30,301 nt of DNA, taken from the NCBI GenBank assembly GCA_002350445.1, contig DEEV01000106.1, positions 1 to 30,301 of the forward strand, read 5' to 3'. A program made the translations under genes and the position numbers. The notes beneath the pieces are model-generated. The model was given only the letters and a program-made list of their open reading frames with translations, did not search any database and was not told the DNA's origin. Positions 30,119 through 30,301 of the stretch are shown one piece after another; the first letter of the stretch is position 1; every line of letters starts with the position of its first letter. This stretch comes from Treponema sp. UBA2869. Its GTDB lineage: Bacteria > Spirochaetota > Spirochaetia > Treponematales > Treponemataceae.

Positions 30119-30301
30119 CTAGAATTTTGCCTTACGAAGACGAACTTTCTCAATATCTTCACAGAACAACTCTCTCAAGTCATTCAATCCCAATGCCATG
30201 AGCGCCATACGGTCAATACCGATACCCCAAGCAAGAACAGGACAATCAAGACCCATAGCGCGTGTAACTTCCGGACGGAAGATACCAGAACCACCAAGCT
30301 C
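30119..30301 (-). CDS. pheS: Phenylalanyl-tRNA synthetase alpha chain, 3' end (archaeal/eukaryotic type)
   Basis: The last 60 codons of a gene cut by the window edge. The peptide reads ELGGSGIFRPEVTRAMG, then VLAWGIGIDRMALMALGL, then NDLRELFCEDIEKVR and a short basic tail. The G-x-G-x-x-R-type motif 3 of class II synthetases is present as GIGIDRMA. The arrangement with LNDLRELF following is that of archaeal/eukaryotic PheRS alpha chains. Spirochaetes are known to have this type rather than the bacterial one. The enzyme charges tRNA-Phe with its beta chain. The gene converges on tetR. Confidence 0.88.
   Translation of the reverse strand, partial: ELGGSGIFRPEVTRAMGLDCPVLAWGIGIDRMALMALGLNDLRELFCEDIEKVRLRKAKF

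Noticed and set aside
1..30301. tRNA, rRNA, CRISPR array or prophage
   Set aside because: No cloverleaf, rRNA core sequence, regularly spaced repeat array or phage gene was found on reading either strand.

Overview
The window looks like an AT-rich chromosome segment from a spirochaete, most likely a Treponema-type organism. This rests on the dnaX-ebfC-recR order, an archaeal/eukaryotic-type PheRS alpha chain at the right edge (a known spirochaete trait), relaxed lipoboxes, a large Cache-type chemoreceptor and the general protein character. The genus is an inference. I saw no phage genes, transposase, CRISPR array, rRNA or tRNA.

Layout. 40-827: NifU-type Fe-S scaffold and SlyD-like prolyl isomerase, start-stop overlapped. 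901-3994 (minus): dnaX-ebfC-recR. 4269-6116: two divergent membrane proteins I do not recognise. 6174-8625 (plus): Nif3-like protein, lspA, a two-helix membrane protein and mtnN. 8653-10819: a double DUF1538 membrane protein overlapped by a tandem PII-like protein. 10838-13473: a CadC-type ArsR repressor with its operator and a Zn/Cd/Pb P-type ATPase. 13465-15785: aroK, PrsW-type protease and an M15 peptidase. 15897-19619: a 35-codon ORF, metY with an elaborate upstream operator region, and a chemoreceptor. 19709-25362 (minus): acyltransferase, degenerate GGDEF-EAL protein, PurO-type IMP cyclohydrolase, serine hydrolase and stand-alone AICAR formyltransferase. 25473-27634: livK-type binding protein diverging from a lipoprotein. 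27643-28102: non-coding DNA built of large inverted repeats. 28154-29914: THUMP rRNA methyltransferase and a TetR regulator. 30119-30301: 3' end of pheS.

How genes work together. The AICAR formyltransferase and the PurO-like cyclohydrolase would together replace bifunctional PurH for the last two steps of IMP synthesis. CadC and the ATPase form a metal-sensing efflux unit; the repressor has the CadC ligand residues at the same residue numbers as S. aureus CadC. The DUF1538/PII-like pair looks like a transporter with its own signalling subunit.

Main non-coding signals: (i) tandem large inverted-repeat elements with a compact four-helix core at 27643-28102; (ii) a dispersed GAGCCTGTCGA palindromic repeat at three convergent gene junctions; (iii) three 17-bp TATAG-N7-CTATA operators upstream of metY; (iv) a recurring promoter layout placing the -10 hexamer 6-7 bases before the start codon with no Shine-Dalgarno, suggesting leaderless mRNAs for eight genes.
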